Shown: positions 1-8,133 of the stretch, in pieces | Layout: the number at the start of each line of letters is the position of its first letter | How positions within the stretch are numbered: position 1 is the stretch's first letter | From: Acidobacteriota bacterium | Lineage (GTDB): Bacteria; Acidobacteriota; Terriglobia; Versatilivoradales; Versatilivoraceae | Assembly (NCBI GenBank): GCA_022826755.1 | Contig: JAJDUG010000066.1 | Coordinates: 1-38,498, forward strand | Direction: 5' to 3' | Length of the DNA stretch: 38,498 nucleotides | Made by a program: the position numbers and the translations under genes | The notes under the pieces: model-generated | Databases searched by the model: none | Seen by the model: only the letters and a program-made list of their open reading frames with translations | Told to the model about the DNA's origin: nothing

Positions 1-50
1 CGACTATGGTGCGGGCGGGACGCCCGCGGTCCCGGGGGGGCTTCCTCCAA
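1..50 (+). repeat. Right end of a hairpin repeat (family A), cut by the window edge
   Basis: This is the right terminus of the roughly 230-bp repeat seen complete at 79-306. It carries the GC-rich hairpin (GCGGGCG, 3-base loop, CGCCCGC) followed by a G-run and CTTCCTCC. The rest lies outside the window. Confidence 0.8.
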
Positions 51-78
51 GAATCACTCCCCACGCGGGTGGGAGTGC

Positions 79-306
79 CACCCGGGAACGCGGGCGTCTC
101 GCCCGCATCCTTATTTCTTGGCGGAGGTCGCGGAGCGTTGCTACGACCTTGCGGGCCGGCAGCAAGCCTTTCGGGGTGAAACGCAACGGCAAGTCCCAAG
201 AAAACCCACGGCGCCCTTGCCGGTCGGTCCCAGTGGCGGACACCGGCGAGGCCGTGGCGGGCTATGGTGCGGGCGGGACGCCCGCGGTCCCGGGGGGGCT
301 TCCTCC
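79..306 (+). repeat. Complete hairpin-ended repeat, family A copy 1
   Basis: About 228 bp begins with CCACCCGGGAACGCGGGCG and a CGCCCGCA hairpin, and ends with the mirror-image hairpin GCGGGCGGGACGCCCGC and a G-run. The two ends are inverted relative to each other, as in a MITE or REP-type element. Near-identical copies lie at 6469-6697 and 6931-7157, with an inverted one at 10128-10357. Just before it, 51-78 holds a small CACTCCCC/GGGAGTG stem also present at 6768-6792. Open frames through the element are repeat-derived, not genes. Confidence 0.85.
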
Positions 307-407
307 TCCCAAACCGGCGTCTGACCAACGATTGCCATGGGCGCCCACTCTCGACTACGCTAAAGGCCCAGGCAGGCACTGATGAAACCTCAACCAGGGA
401 GTCCGAT

Positions 408-2150
408 TTGAAAAACGATATCCAGGACGTCCGCTACGAGCCGGACGAACGACCTCCGCTTGCTCTCACCATTGGCCTCGGGTTGCAGTACGCCACGCTG
501 ACGGTCGCCGGCATCGTGCTGACGCCGGCGATCCTGGTGGGAGCCGTGGGAGGTGGCGAGGCCTATCTGTCGTGGGCCTTGTTTGCGGCGCTTGTGGTCA
601 GCGGCGTGACCACGGTGATCCAGTCCACTCGCATCGGCCGCGTCGGCTCCGGCTACCTCCTGCTGATGGGGAGCAGCGGCGCCTTCATCGCCGTCTGCGT
701 GGCGGCTCTGGAACGGGGAGGCGGGGGGCTGATGGCCAGCCTCATCATCGTCTCCTCCCTGTGCCAGTTCATTCTGGCGGCAAAGCTCTCGCTGTTCAGG
801 AAGATTTTCACCCCCACCGTGGCCGGAACCGTGCTGATGCTGATCCCGGTCACGCTGGGACCGATCATCTTTCGCAAGCTGAAGGACGTGCCGGCGGACG
901 CCGAGCCCTCGGCCGCCCCGGTCACGGCAGGCCTGACCCTGGCGCTGATGGCCTTGATCTCGATGCGCGCCAGCGGGGCCTGGAGACTCTGGGCCGGGGC
1001 CCTGGGGATGGTTGCAGGCAGCGCCTGCGGCGGCTTCTTCTACGGGATCTACGACACCAAGCGTGTGCTGGAGGCTGACTGGGTCGGGTTTCCGCAGCTT
1101 GCCTGGCCGGGTCTCGACCTCGACTTCGGTCCCGACTTCTGGGCCCTTCTGCCCGCCTTCGTGCTGGTGACGCTGGTGGGCGCCCTGGACACCATCGGAG
1201 ACGGCATCGCCATCCAACGGATCTCCTGGCGCAGGCCGCGCGCCATCGACTTCCAGTCGATCCAGGGCGCCCTCAGCGCCGACAGCCTGGGCAATCTGCT
1301 TTCCGGCCTGACGGGCACGGTCCCCAACACGACCTACGCGGCCAGCATCGCCGTGGCCGATCTCACCCGGGTGGCGGCCCGCGTGGTGGGCATATGCGTC
1401 GGGATCATTTTCGTCCTGTTGGCGTTTCTACCGAAGCTGGTGGCCGCCATCGTGGCCATTCCCGGTCCGGTGGTGGCCGCCTACTTCATCGTGCTGGTGG
1501 CATCCCTCCTCATCCTCGGCATCCGGGTGCTCATGCACGACGGCCTGGACCATCGCAAGGGCTTCGCGGTGGGCATCGCCTTCTGGCTGGGGATCGCCTT
1601 CCAGCTCGAGTGGATCTTTCCCGAACTCCTCCAGGGCCGTTGGAGCGATCTGCTCGGAAACAGCATGACGGTCGGCGGACTGACCGTGATCGTCCTGACG
1701 CAGTTCGTGGAGCTGACGGGGCCGCGCCCCCGGCGCCTGAAGACGGAACTGACCGCGGCCAACCTGCCCAGGATCGATTCGTTTCTGTCCGATTTCGCCG
1801 GGCGCGGCAAGCGCAGCCGGGAGCTGACCGATCGCCTCCGCGCGGTGGGGGAGGAGATGCTGCTCACTCTGACGAGGACGGAAGAGGAAGGCGGGGCGCC
1901 CGCGGGACGGCACCTCCTGCTGGTGGCGCGCAACGACGGAGATGCGGTCGAACTCGAGTTTGCGGCCACCACCGACGACACCAACCTGGAGGACCAGTTG
2001 GCGCTGCTGGGTGAACAGGCCACCGGTCCCCCGGTCGAGACCGAGGTCTCTCTCAGGCTGCTGCGCCACTATGCGTCGTCGGTGCGCCACCAGCAGTTTC
2101 ACGATACGGACGTGATCACCGTCCGGGTGGGACCGGCCGCCTCCATGTGA
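408..2150 (+). CDS. NCS2-family nucleobase:cation symporter (uracil/xanthine permease-like) with extra C-terminal domain
   Basis: This is a polytopic inner-membrane permease of the nucleobase/ascorbate transporter family, probably importing a purine or pyrimidine by cation symport. I choose the TTG at 408, which has AGGGAG six bases upstream, giving 580 residues. An in-frame ATG at 264 lies inside the preceding repeat and would add 48 repeat-encoded residues. Alternating hydrophobic segments run from about residue 20 to 465. The family region around DTIGDGIAIQ and the later GTVPNTTYAAS stretch correspond to the substrate-binding helices. After the last helix, about 110 soluble residues remain, beyond the usual family length. 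Their pattern (EEMLLTLTR, then LLRHYASSVRH and DVITVRV) looks like a degenerate GHKL/HATPase-type fold, which is an inference. It converges with the feo operon, with an 11-bp gap. Confidence 0.88.
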   Translation: MKNDIQDVRYEPDERPPLALTIGLGLQYATLTVAGIVLTPAILVGAVGGGEAYLSWALFAALVVSGVTTVIQSTRIGRVGSGYLLLMGSSGAFIAVCVAALERGGGGLMASLIIVSSLCQFILAAKLSLFRKIFTPTVAGTVLMLIPVTLGPIIFRKLKDVPADAEPSAAPVTAGLTLALMALISMRASGAWRLWAGALGMVAGSACGGFFYGIYDTKRVLEADWVGFPQLAWPGLDLDFGPDFWALLPAFVLVTLVGALDTIGDGIAIQRISWRRPRAIDFQSIQGALSADSLGNLLSGLTGTVPNTTYAASIAVADLTRVAARVVGICVGIIFVLLAFLPKLVAAIVAIPGPVVAAYFIVLVASLLILGIRVLMHDGLDHRKGFAVGIAFWLGIAFQLEWIFPELLQGRWSDLLGNSMTVGGLTVIVLTQFVELTGPRPRRLKTELTAANLPRIDSFLSDFAGRGKRSRELTDRLRAVGEEMLLTLTRTEEEGGAPAGRHLLLVARNDGDAVELEFAATTDDTNLEDQLALLGEQATGPPVETEVSLRLLRHYASSVRHQQFHDTDVITVRVGPAASM

Positions 2151-2161
2151 GGTCTACCCCC

Positions 2162-3589
2162 TCAGCCGCCCAGCCAGCGGAAGGCCTGGGCCACGCAGAA
2201 GCAGACCACCAGGCCCATGGCGATGGGGAGGAGCGCCGAGGCGGCTGTCCACTTGACGCTGCCGGTCTCCTTCCAGATGGTGTAGAGGGTGGTGGAACAG
2301 GGGTTGTGCAACAGGCTGAACAGCATCAGGTTGACTCCGGTCAGCAGCGTCCAGCCGTCCGCCTCCAGCACGGCCAGGGTGGCCGAGGCCGAATCGAACT
2401 CGAACATGACGCCGGCGCCCTCCCCCACCCCCGTGAGGCCGGCGCTCACAACGGTCAGCATCAGCACGGTGGGGATGACGATCTCGTTGGCGGGGATGGC
2501 GATGATATAGGCCAGCAGGATGACGCCGTTGAGTCCGATGAGAAGCCCGAAGGGATTCATCCCCTGAATCAGGTGCTCCGCCAGGCTGGCGCCGCCCAGG
2601 TGAATGTTGGAGACCAGCCAGATGGCGGCGCCCGCCGGCACGGAAAACACCACCGCCCGCCAAAGCACGATCAGGGTGCGGTCGATGAGGGAGGTGTAGA
2701 TGGTCTGCAGGATGCGGGGGGGCCGGTAGGGTGGCAGCTCCAGGCTGAAGGCCGAAGCCTCTCCCTTGAGCAGGGTGCGGGACAGCCCCCAGGAGACGAG
2801 GAAGGTGCACCCGACTCCCAGAAGGACCACCGCCATCACGGACCCCGCCGACACCAGTCCGGCCAGGGCCGGAGGGGCCAGGCTGCCGATGAAGATGGTG
2901 GCGATCAGGATCTGGGTGGGCCAGCGGCCGTTGCAGAGGGAGAAGTTGTTGGTCAGGGTGGCGATGAGCCGCTCCCGCGGACTGTCGATCACCCGGGTGG
3001 CCACCACCCCGGCCGCGTTGCATCCGTAGCCCATGGCCATGGTGAGGGCCTGCTTGCCGTGGGCTCCGGCCTTCTTGAACCAGTTGTCCAGGTTGAAGGC
3101 CACCCGGGGCAGGTAGCCGAAGTCCTCCAACAGGGTGAAGAGGGGGAAGAAGATGGCCATGGGGGGCAGCATCACGCTCACCACCCAGGCCATGGCCAGG
3201 AACATGCCGTCGATCAGCAGCCCGTCGAGCCACCAGGCCAGCCCGGCCGCGGCCGCCGCCTGCTTGAGGGCGGGATGCAGCGTTTCCAGGAACAGGGAGG
3301 AAAGCAGGCTGGAGGGAACGTTGGCCCCGGTGATGGTCACCCACAGCACCACCGCCATCAGCAGCATCATGATGGGAAAGCCCAGCCAGCGGCTGGTGAC
3401 CAGCCGGTCGATGGTGCGGTCCAGGTCGAAGGCGGGCCGGGCGTCGTCGCGACTCAGCACCCGGTCCGAGATCCGGGCGGCATCGGTGTAGAGGGCCTCC
3501 ATCAGCGAGTCGTGGAGGTTGGGCCCCACCTCCCAGCGCAGATTGGCCGCCGCCTCCAGCACTTCTTTCCGGGTGTTGACAGGGTTCAT
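2162..3589 (-). CDS. feoB: FeoB membrane (permease) half, separate gene
   Basis: This is the ferrous-iron transporter membrane domain without the GTPase, 475 residues. The ATG at 3589 overlaps the stop of the G-domain gene as ATGA, so the two are translationally coupled. Two Gate regions are recognisable: [14 protein letters not shown] with a following SLCNGRWPT, and near the C-terminus [16 protein letters not shown], matching the Cys-containing gates of Feo[20 protein letters not shown] segment matches the core between them. A normal FeoB of about 700-800 residues is the sum of this and the next gene. The N-terminal 70 residues are a soluble linker. It is the last gene of the operon and meets the NCS2 gene tail to tail. 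Confidence 0.9.
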   Translation of the reverse strand: MNPVNTRKEVLEAAANLRWEVGPNLHDSLMEALYTDAARISDRVLSRDDARPAFDLDRTIDRLVTSRWLGFPIMMLLMAVVLWVTITGANVPSSLLSSLFLETLHPALKQAAAAAGLAWWLDGLLIDGMFLAMAWVVSVMLPPMAIFFPLFTLLEDFGYLPRVAFNLDNWFKKAGAHGKQALTMAMGYGCNAAGVVATRVIDSPRERLIATLTNNFSLCNGRWPTQILIATIFIGSLAPPALAGLVSAGSVMAVVLLGVGCTFLVSWGLSRTLLKGEASAFSLELPPYRPPRILQTIYTSLIDRTLIVLWRAVVFSVPAGAAIWLVSNIHLGGASLAEHLIQGMNPFGLLIGLNGVILLAYIIAIPANEIVIPTVLMLTVVSAGLTGVGEGAGVMFEFDSASATLAVLEADGWTLLTGVNLMLFSLLHNPCSTTLYTIWKETGSVKWTAASALLPIAMGLVVCFCVAQAFRWLGG

Positions 3590-4410
3590 CCCGCCCCCTC
3601 GGCCGGCGCCGCCGCGCCCGTCCCGCCAGGGGCCCTCGCCAGGCCGGCCAGTTCCCCCGTCCTCACGGCCTCTTCGATCCTGACGTCTCCCTCCAGCAGG
3701 CGCAGGGCCACCCAACGGGCATTGGGAAGACCGGGAAAGGCCGACCGCAGCTTTTCAACCAGCAGGCTGACGGCGCGCTTGAGCGCCGGGGGCTCGCTCT
3801 GAATGCGGTGCGGCTTGCAGACGAAACTGCCGGTGGCGACCTGGTGGATCATGTCGATCAGCAGGGGGACGCCCCGCCCCTGGCGGGCCGCGGCGGGCAC
3901 CACCGGGACGCCCAGCTCCCGCGCCAGGGATCGTTCGTCCACGGTCAATCGGTGCCGCTCGGCTTCGTCCATGAGGTTGAGGCAGACCACCGCCCGCCCG
4001 GTGATTTCCAGCACCTGGCAGACCAGGTTGAGGTTGCGCTCCAGCCGGGTGGCGTCCACCACGATCACGGTCACGTCGGGCTGGCCGAACAGGATGAAGT
4101 CGCGCGCGATCTCCTCGTCGGTGCTGGTGGAGAGCAGCGAGTAGGTGCCCGGCAGGTCGACCAGCTTGTATTGGCTGCCCTGGTAGGCGAAGCCGCCCTC
4201 GGCCCGGGTCACGGTCTTGCCCGGCCAGTTGCCGGTATGCTGGCGGAGGCCGGTGAGGCTGTTGAAGAGGGTGCTCTTGCCGGTGTTGGGATTGCCCGCC
4301 AGGGCCACCACGAAGTCGTAGCGGTCCATGTTCACCCCCAGCCGCTTCAGATTGGCCGGATGGTGGGCGGGACAGACCTCGCAGGCGCTTGGAGGATGAG
4401 GGGGTTGCAT
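3586..4410 (-). CDS. feoB: FeoB G-protein half (NFeoB), separate gene
   Basis: This cytoplasmic GTPase domain of ferrous-iron transport has 274 residues. G1 is GNPNTGKST (39-47), the G2 region is GNWPGKTV (60-67), G3 is DLPG (85-88) and G4 is NLMD (145-148). A helical region follows, as in the FeoB guanine-dissociation-inhibitor domain. The ATG at 4410 overlaps the upstream stop as TGATG, and its own stop overlaps the membrane gene as ATGA. An odd feature is a short N-terminal extension with CEVCPAHH (10-17), a possible metal-binding Cys/His cluster before the G domain. FeoB is normally one chain, so function requires assembly with the 2162-3589 product. Confidence 0.92.
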   Translation of the reverse strand: MQPPHPPSACEVCPAHHPANLKRLGVNMDRYDFVVALAGNPNTGKSTLFNSLTGLRQHTGNWPGKTVTRAEGGFAYQGSQYKLVDLPGTYSLLSTSTDEEIARDFILFGQPDVTVIVVDATRLERNLNLVCQVLEITGRAVVCLNLMDEAERHRLTVDERSLARELGVPVVPAAARQGRGVPLLIDMIHQVATGSFVCKPHRIQSEPPALKRAVSLLVEKLRSAFPGLPNARWVALRLLEGDVRIEEAVRTGELAGLARAPGGTGAAAPAEGAG

Positions 4411-5435
4411 CAGGCCACCTGCCTTCTGGAACTGATCCGGATATTGGCCGCCTGCTCCCCGCGCAGCGCGATCAGCGCTCCCCGGATCCGGAAGGCCGTG
4501 GGATCTCCCACCGGGCTCCTCATCTCGGCGGCCACCACCGTGCCGGGCAGGAGGCCCAGGTCCATGAGGCGGCGCCTTTCCAGGCCCCGGCAGTTGGGAG
4601 ACAGCCCGACCACGGTGGCTTGCTCGCCGGGCTCGAGGATGGCCAGGGTTTCCAGGGACTCCTCCACCGGCTGCTCCCGCGGCAGAGGGACTACCGAGAC
4701 GTTGGCGGCCACGATGGGCGCCAGCAGGTGCTCCTCGCCCTCGGCCCAGAAGCAGATGCGCTCGGCCGAGAGGTGGGTCAACTGGACCACCATCAGGGGA
4801 TGGAGCCCCTCGGCCACCAACTGGGCATAGACGGCCTCGGGCTCGTCCTCCAGGTGGGCGATCCTGGCCCGCTCCCCCACCGCCAGGCTGGTGAGCGGCT
4901 GCCCCCGGCGCGGGGGCAGTTGACCCTGTTGGGTGGGAATGGGGTCGCCGTGCGGATCGAAGGGCGGGTTGCCCATGCGGGCCGCCAGCGCGTCGGCTTC
5001 GCTGGAGGACAGGCGATGCTCCTGGTGCTCGGCGCGCTTGTGCCAATCCGGCTCCTTCAGTCCCGTTTCCTCCGCGAGGTAGCGCTCCCAGAGACGATGC
5101 GCCCGGATGATTCGCAGGGCGTACTCTCGTCCCTTGGGAGTCAGCCGCAGCGAGGCGCCTTCGGAAGTGGCCAGCTCACCGGCCTCGATGCGCTGGACCA
5201 GGCCGGCCACCTTTTCCACGGGTGTCCCCAGAGCGCCGGAAAGGCTCTGAACCGTCGCCTCCCGCTGCTCGTACTCGCAGTGGTAGAGATGCTTGAGGGC
5301 ATCCTCGGACAGCACCCGGTCAGACAGGCGCAGCCACCTGCGCCAGCGCTCCAGCCAACCCCGGCCGGGGCGAAAAAGGAAATAGATCGCCAGGGCTGCC
5401 GGAACCAATGTCAGAATGCCGGTCAACTCGCTCAT
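4410..5435 (-). CDS. Membrane-anchored DtxR-like regulator fused to a FeoA domain
   Basis: This 341-residue fusion sits where feoA would be expected. Residues 4-22 form one hydrophobic segment, followed by a basic patch, so the rest probably faces the cytoplasm while tethered to the membrane. Residues 36-110 resemble the DtxR winged helix ([19 protein letters not shown] at 96-114), and 111-165 its dimerisation region. Positions matching DtxR metal ligands are kept: H113, E117, H132, E136, E139 and H140. Residues 185-250 look like one SH3-type domain, and 262-341 are a FeoA domain ([10 protein letters not shown] at 290-299). It may act as FeoA partner, metal sensor or both. Its stop overlaps the FeoB G-domain ATG. 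It lies 58 bp downstream of the MntR-like gene. Confidence 0.85.
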   Translation of the reverse strand: MSELTGILTLVPAALAIYFLFRPGRGWLERWRRWLRLSDRVLSEDALKHLYHCEYEQREATVQSLSGALGTPVEKVAGLVQRIEAGELATSEGASLRLTPKGREYALRIIRAHRLWERYLAEETGLKEPDWHKRAEHQEHRLSSSEADALAARMGNPPFDPHGDPIPTQQGQLPPRRGQPLTSLAVGERARIAHLEDEPEAVYAQLVAEGLHPLMVVQLTHLSAERICFWAEGEEHLLAPIVAANVSVVPLPREQPVEESLETLAILEPGEQATVVGLSPNCRGLERRRLMDLGLLPGTVVAAEMRSPVGDPTAFRIRGALIALRGEQAANIRISSRRQVA

Positions 5436-5493
5436 GGGAATCTCAGGATGCCGCCCTGCCCCGGCAAGGAGCGCCAGGGCCGACCGGGACGGC

Positions 5494-6273
5494 TCATCCC
5501 GCCTTTTCGTCCCCGCTCCGGCCGGCGTGGTCGCCCGCCATCCGGGAAGCCGGAGCGCGCGGGTCCGATTCGGGAGCGCGCGGACGGTCCTTCAGGGGCA
5601 ACACGAAGATGCTCCCGGAGGCCTCCAGGCCCAGGTAGACCGGCTCCCGGCCCGATTGGGGGAGCAGCTTCAACGGCCCTTGAAACGGGGTCCTCTCTTG
5701 CAGGCAAAACCGGGTGGCAGGGCGCAGCCCCACCTTGTCCAGGTAGGCCAGGAACTCCGGGTCGCTGTTGGTGACCTTGCGGACGCTGTAGCTCCCCGGT
5801 TCGGCCTCGGCCAGGCAGAGGTCATCCTCCACCTGCCGAAAACCCCGGGCGTCGGGGATGGTCTCACCGTGGGGGTCCTGGGCGGGAAAGTCCAGCAGGG
5901 CGTCGATCCGGGAGATGAACAGGTCGGAGACGGCGTGCTCCAGGCGTTCGGCCTCCTGGTGGACCTGTTCCCAACCGTAGCCCAGGACCTGGTGGAGGAA
6001 CATCTCCAGCAGGCGGTGGCGGCGCAGGATCCGCACGGCCATCCGGCGTCCCTTGGGCGTGAGGGCGGCCCCGTAGTAGGGCTTGTATTCCAGCAGCCCG
6101 GCTTTCTTCAACTTCCTCAGCATGTCGGTGACGGTGGCGTCGGCCACGTCCAGGTGGCGGGCCACCCTGGAGGTGCTGGCCCGCTGCTTCATGTCCTCGA
6201 TCTTGAGGACGACCTTGAGATAGTCCTCCACCGTGCTGGAGACGGTTGCCTTCTTCTGCGATTCAGTTGCCAA
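5494..6273 (-). CDS. DtxR/MntR-family metalloregulator
   Basis: This is a soluble metal-dependent transcriptional repressor of 259 residues, probably controlling this operon. The start is TTG at 6273, with AAAGGG and an AGGAG further upstream. The order is winged helix (about 12-75), dimerisation/metal domain (76-145), and a C-terminal SH3/FeoA-like domain (about 150-225) with a charged tail. Ligand positions are D17, H86, E90, E109, E112 and H113. Asp at the first position and Glu rather than Cys before E112 match MntR more than DtxR, but the residue equivalent to MntR Glu11 is Lys20. The preferred metal is therefore uncertain, either manganese or iron. It is the first gene of the feo cluster. 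Confidence 0.88.
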   Translation of the reverse strand: MATESQKKATVSSTVEDYLKVVLKIEDMKQRASTSRVARHLDVADATVTDMLRKLKKAGLLEYKPYYGAALTPKGRRMAVRILRRHRLLEMFLHQVLGYGWEQVHQEAERLEHAVSDLFISRIDALLDFPAQDPHGETIPDARGFRQVEDDLCLAEAEPGSYSVRKVTNSDPEFLAYLDKVGLRPATRFCLQERTPFQGPLKLLPQSGREPVYLGLEASGSIFVLPLKDRPRAPESDPRAPASRMAGDHAGRSGDEKAG

Positions 6274-6383
6274 GAGTGTGCCCTTTCTCTCCTCTCGAAT
6301 TATTTTAGAGTAACCGAAAAAGAAACCCCCCGCAAGCTTCCAATGTGTTCTTTTCAGGCTGGCAAGCTCTCTTTGGAACTTTA

Positions 6384-6397
6384 TTAGACTGGTCTAA
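6384..6397. promoter_or_regulatory. Candidate operator palindrome upstream of the metalloregulator operon
   Basis: TTAGAC-TG-GTCTAA is a 6-2-6 inverted repeat about 110 bp upstream of the MntR-like start. TA-rich palindromes of this size are typical DtxR/MntR sites. Assignment is by position and symmetry only, because I cannot show a second copy. Confidence 0.35.
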
Positions 6398-6404
6398 AAA
6401 TGAA

Positions 6405-6697
6405 GGTGGAGGGGGCAGGCCGTTCGGCGTGAAACGCAACGGCAGGTCCCAGGGAAACCCGCGGCGCCCACCCGGGAACGCGGGCGTCCCGCCCGCATCC
6501 TTATTTCTTGATGGAGGTTGCGGAGCGCCGGTACGACCTTGCGGGCAGGCAGCAGGCCGTTCGGCATGAACCGCAACGGCACGTCCCAGGGAAACCCGCG
6601 GCGCCCTTGCCGGTCGTTCCCAGTGGCGCAGACCGGCAAGGCCGTGCCGGACAATGGTGCGGGCGGGACGCCCGCGGTCCCGGGGGGGCTTCCTCCA
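6405..6697 (+). repeat. Family A repeats: partial copy (6405-6468) joined to complete copy 2 (6469-6697)
   Basis: 6405-6468 is an internal fragment of family A (the GTGAAACGCAACGGCAGGTC region), joined directly to a complete copy with both terminal hairpins. The right end is followed by ATACATTGAACCGGATACAT, which also follows the copy ending at 7157. The complete copy diverges from copy 1 mainly in its middle. Confidence 0.85.
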
Positions 6698-6793
6698 TAC
6701 ATTGAACCGGATACATGGTTTACATCTTGCCCGGGAATCGGGCAACGCGCCTGGTTCAGCGCTCAAGAATCACTCCCCCCTCGAGGGGGAGTG
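6698..6793 (+). repeat. Spacer module between family A repeats
   Basis: This roughly 95-bp module contains GTTTACATCTTGCCC, GGGAATCGGGCAA and a CACTCCCCCC/GGGGGAGTG stem (6771-6792). In reverse orientation a diverged version lies between the family B copies (16725-16828 and 17068-17169) and at about 38310-38385, so it travels with the hairpin repeats. No coding capacity was seen. Confidence 0.6.
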
Positions 6794-7157
6794 CCACCCG
6801 GGAACGCGGGCGTCTCGCCCGCATCCTTATTTCTTGGCGGAGGTTGCGGAGCGTTGCTACGACCTTGCGGGCCGGCAGCAAGCCTTTCGGCGTGAACCGC
6901 AACGGCAAGCCCCAAGGAATCCCGCGGCGCCCACCCGGGAACGCGGGCGTCTCGCCCGCATCCTTATTTCTTGGTGGAGGTCGCGGAGCGTCGCTACGAC
7001 CTTGTGGGCTGGCAGCAAGCCTTTCGGCGTGAACCGCAACGGCAGGTCCTAGGGAAACCCGCGGCGCCCTTGCCGGTCGATCCCAGTGGCGGACACCGGC
7101 GAGGCTGTGCCCGGCTATGGTGCGGGCGGGACGCCCGCGGTCCCGGGGGGGCATCCT
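6794..7157 (+). repeat. Family A copies 3 (left part, 6794-6930) and 4 (complete, 6931-7157)
   Basis: The left-hand 137 bp of one copy is fused to a complete second copy, so the left terminal hairpin occurs twice about 137 bp apart. Copy 4 ends with the mirror hairpin and G-run, followed by the same ATACATTGAACC flank as copy 2. Frames here give only repeat-encoded peptides. Confidence 0.85.
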
Positions 7158-7212
7158 CCATACATTGAACCGGATACATGAATTTAAGCGGTGAGTTGGC
7201 GGCGCCGGCCCC

Positions 7213-7377
7213 TTACTTTCGGCTCTCCGGGTCATCCTGGTTGAATCGCCCCTGGATCCAACCCTCGATTCTGGCCAGGCCTTCGGAAAGTCCCGCAATA
7301 TCGGCGTGAAGCTTCCAGAGAAACAGAAAGATGGCGGCAAGCCCCCCCAACTGGACAATGGACGTGGTGGCTTCCAT
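7213..7377 (-). CDS. Small single-pass membrane protein, 54 residues
   Basis: A short ORF with a good ribosome site (AGGAG eight bases before the ATG at 7377). Residues 8-21 (VQLGGLAAIFLFLW) form one membrane segment, followed by a short amphipathic part, IAGLSEGLARIEGW. The layout (N-terminal membrane helix, then a helix ending in R-x-A-R-x-EG) resembles the two larger coiled-coil proteins at 37372-37626 and 37881-38114, which end in [12 protein letters not shown] do not recognise a characterised family. It is divergent from osmC. Confidence 0.6.
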   Translation of the reverse strand: MEATTSIVQLGGLAAIFLFLWKLHADIAGLSEGLARIEGWIQGRFNQDDPESRK

Positions 7378-7511
7378 GTGGATTTTTCTCCTTCCGTCCT
7401 ACACGTTCATTCCCGAGATTTGCTGTCGAAATTTCGCACTTGCGTTCGACTTGTTCACTGTCTGAGGGAGCTACGAGGATTGTATCACGACCGAGCTCAT
7501 GACGGACCGCG

Positions 7512-7520
7512 TGCTAGCAT
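7512..7520 (+). promoter_or_regulatory. Extended -10 promoter for osmC
   Basis: TGCTAGCAT fits an extended -10 (TG-n-TAnnnT) 56 bp before the osmC start. The same pattern recurs at six other gene starts in the window. No convincing -35 was seen. Confidence 0.45.
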
Positions 7521-7575
7521 AGGAACCACGTGGGAAATGACCGCCCCTTGTCCCAAGAGACCGAGGAATCCTGCA

Positions 7576-8025
7576 ATGTCCCAACATCATTTGGAGCTGC
7601 AGTGGCAGCGTGAATCCGAGGATTTTACCTACCGGAGCTACAACCGGGACCACCGGTGGGTTTTCGATGGAGGGGCAGAGGTGCCGGCTTCAGCCTCGCC
7701 GGGCTTTCTGGGGAACCCAGCCTGCGTGGACCCGGAAGAGGCCCTGATCGCCGCCCTGTCCAGTTGCCACCTGTTGACCTTCCTGGCCATTGCGGCCAAG
7801 CGGCGCTTCGTGGTGGACGCCTACAGCGACCGGCCGGTCGGCCACCTGGAGCGGGACGCGGAGGGGCGCTTCGCCCTGACCCGGGTCAGCCTGAGGCCCA
7901 GGATCGTCTTCGGGGGGGAGCAGGCGCCGTCGCCGGAGCAACTCCGGCAGATGCACGAAATGTCCCACCGGCAGTGCTTCATCGCCAATTCGGTGAAGAC
8001 CCGGGTCACCGTGGAGAGCGAGTAG
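7576..8025 (+). CDS. OsmC/Ohr-family peroxiredoxin-like protein
   Basis: This is a cytoplasmic thiol-dependent hydroperoxide reductase family protein of 149 residues, the usual size. The two conserved cysteines are C64 (in LSSCHLLTFL) and C134 (in SHRQCFIANS), the redox pair of the family. The N-terminal FTYRSYNRDH and the GFLGNPACVDPEEALIAALSSC stretch match the OsmC core (two consecutive pieces of the same helix region). The start at 7576 has GAGGA eight bases upstream; an in-frame ATG at 7537 is less likely. It is transcribed towards the MBL-fold gene. Whether it prefers organic hydroperoxides cannot be told from sequence. Confidence 0.88.
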   Translation: MSQHHLELQWQRESEDFTYRSYNRDHRWVFDGGAEVPASASPGFLGNPACVDPEEALIAALSSCHLLTFLAIAAKRRFVVDAYSDRPVGHLERDAEGRFALTRVSLRPRIVFGGEQAPSPEQLRQMHEMSHRQCFIANSVKTRVTVESE

Positions 8026-8133
8026 CGGCCGGGTTTGCCGGTTTGAGATCGAGCGCCGGGGAGGATTGCCGAGGCCGCCTTCGCGGCTCCACTCCCTTGT
8101 GAGACGCCGAGTTCCACGGGCTGACGTCCCGAC

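Noticed and set aside
264..407. N-terminal extension of the NCS2 permease starting at ATG 264
   Set aside because: It is translated from the hairpin repeat, and the TTG at 408 has a proper ribosome site.
2147..3802. 551-residue plus-strand frame opposite feoB
   Set aside because: It is a low-complexity Gly/His/Gln-rich shadow of the minus-strand feo genes in GC-rich DNA.
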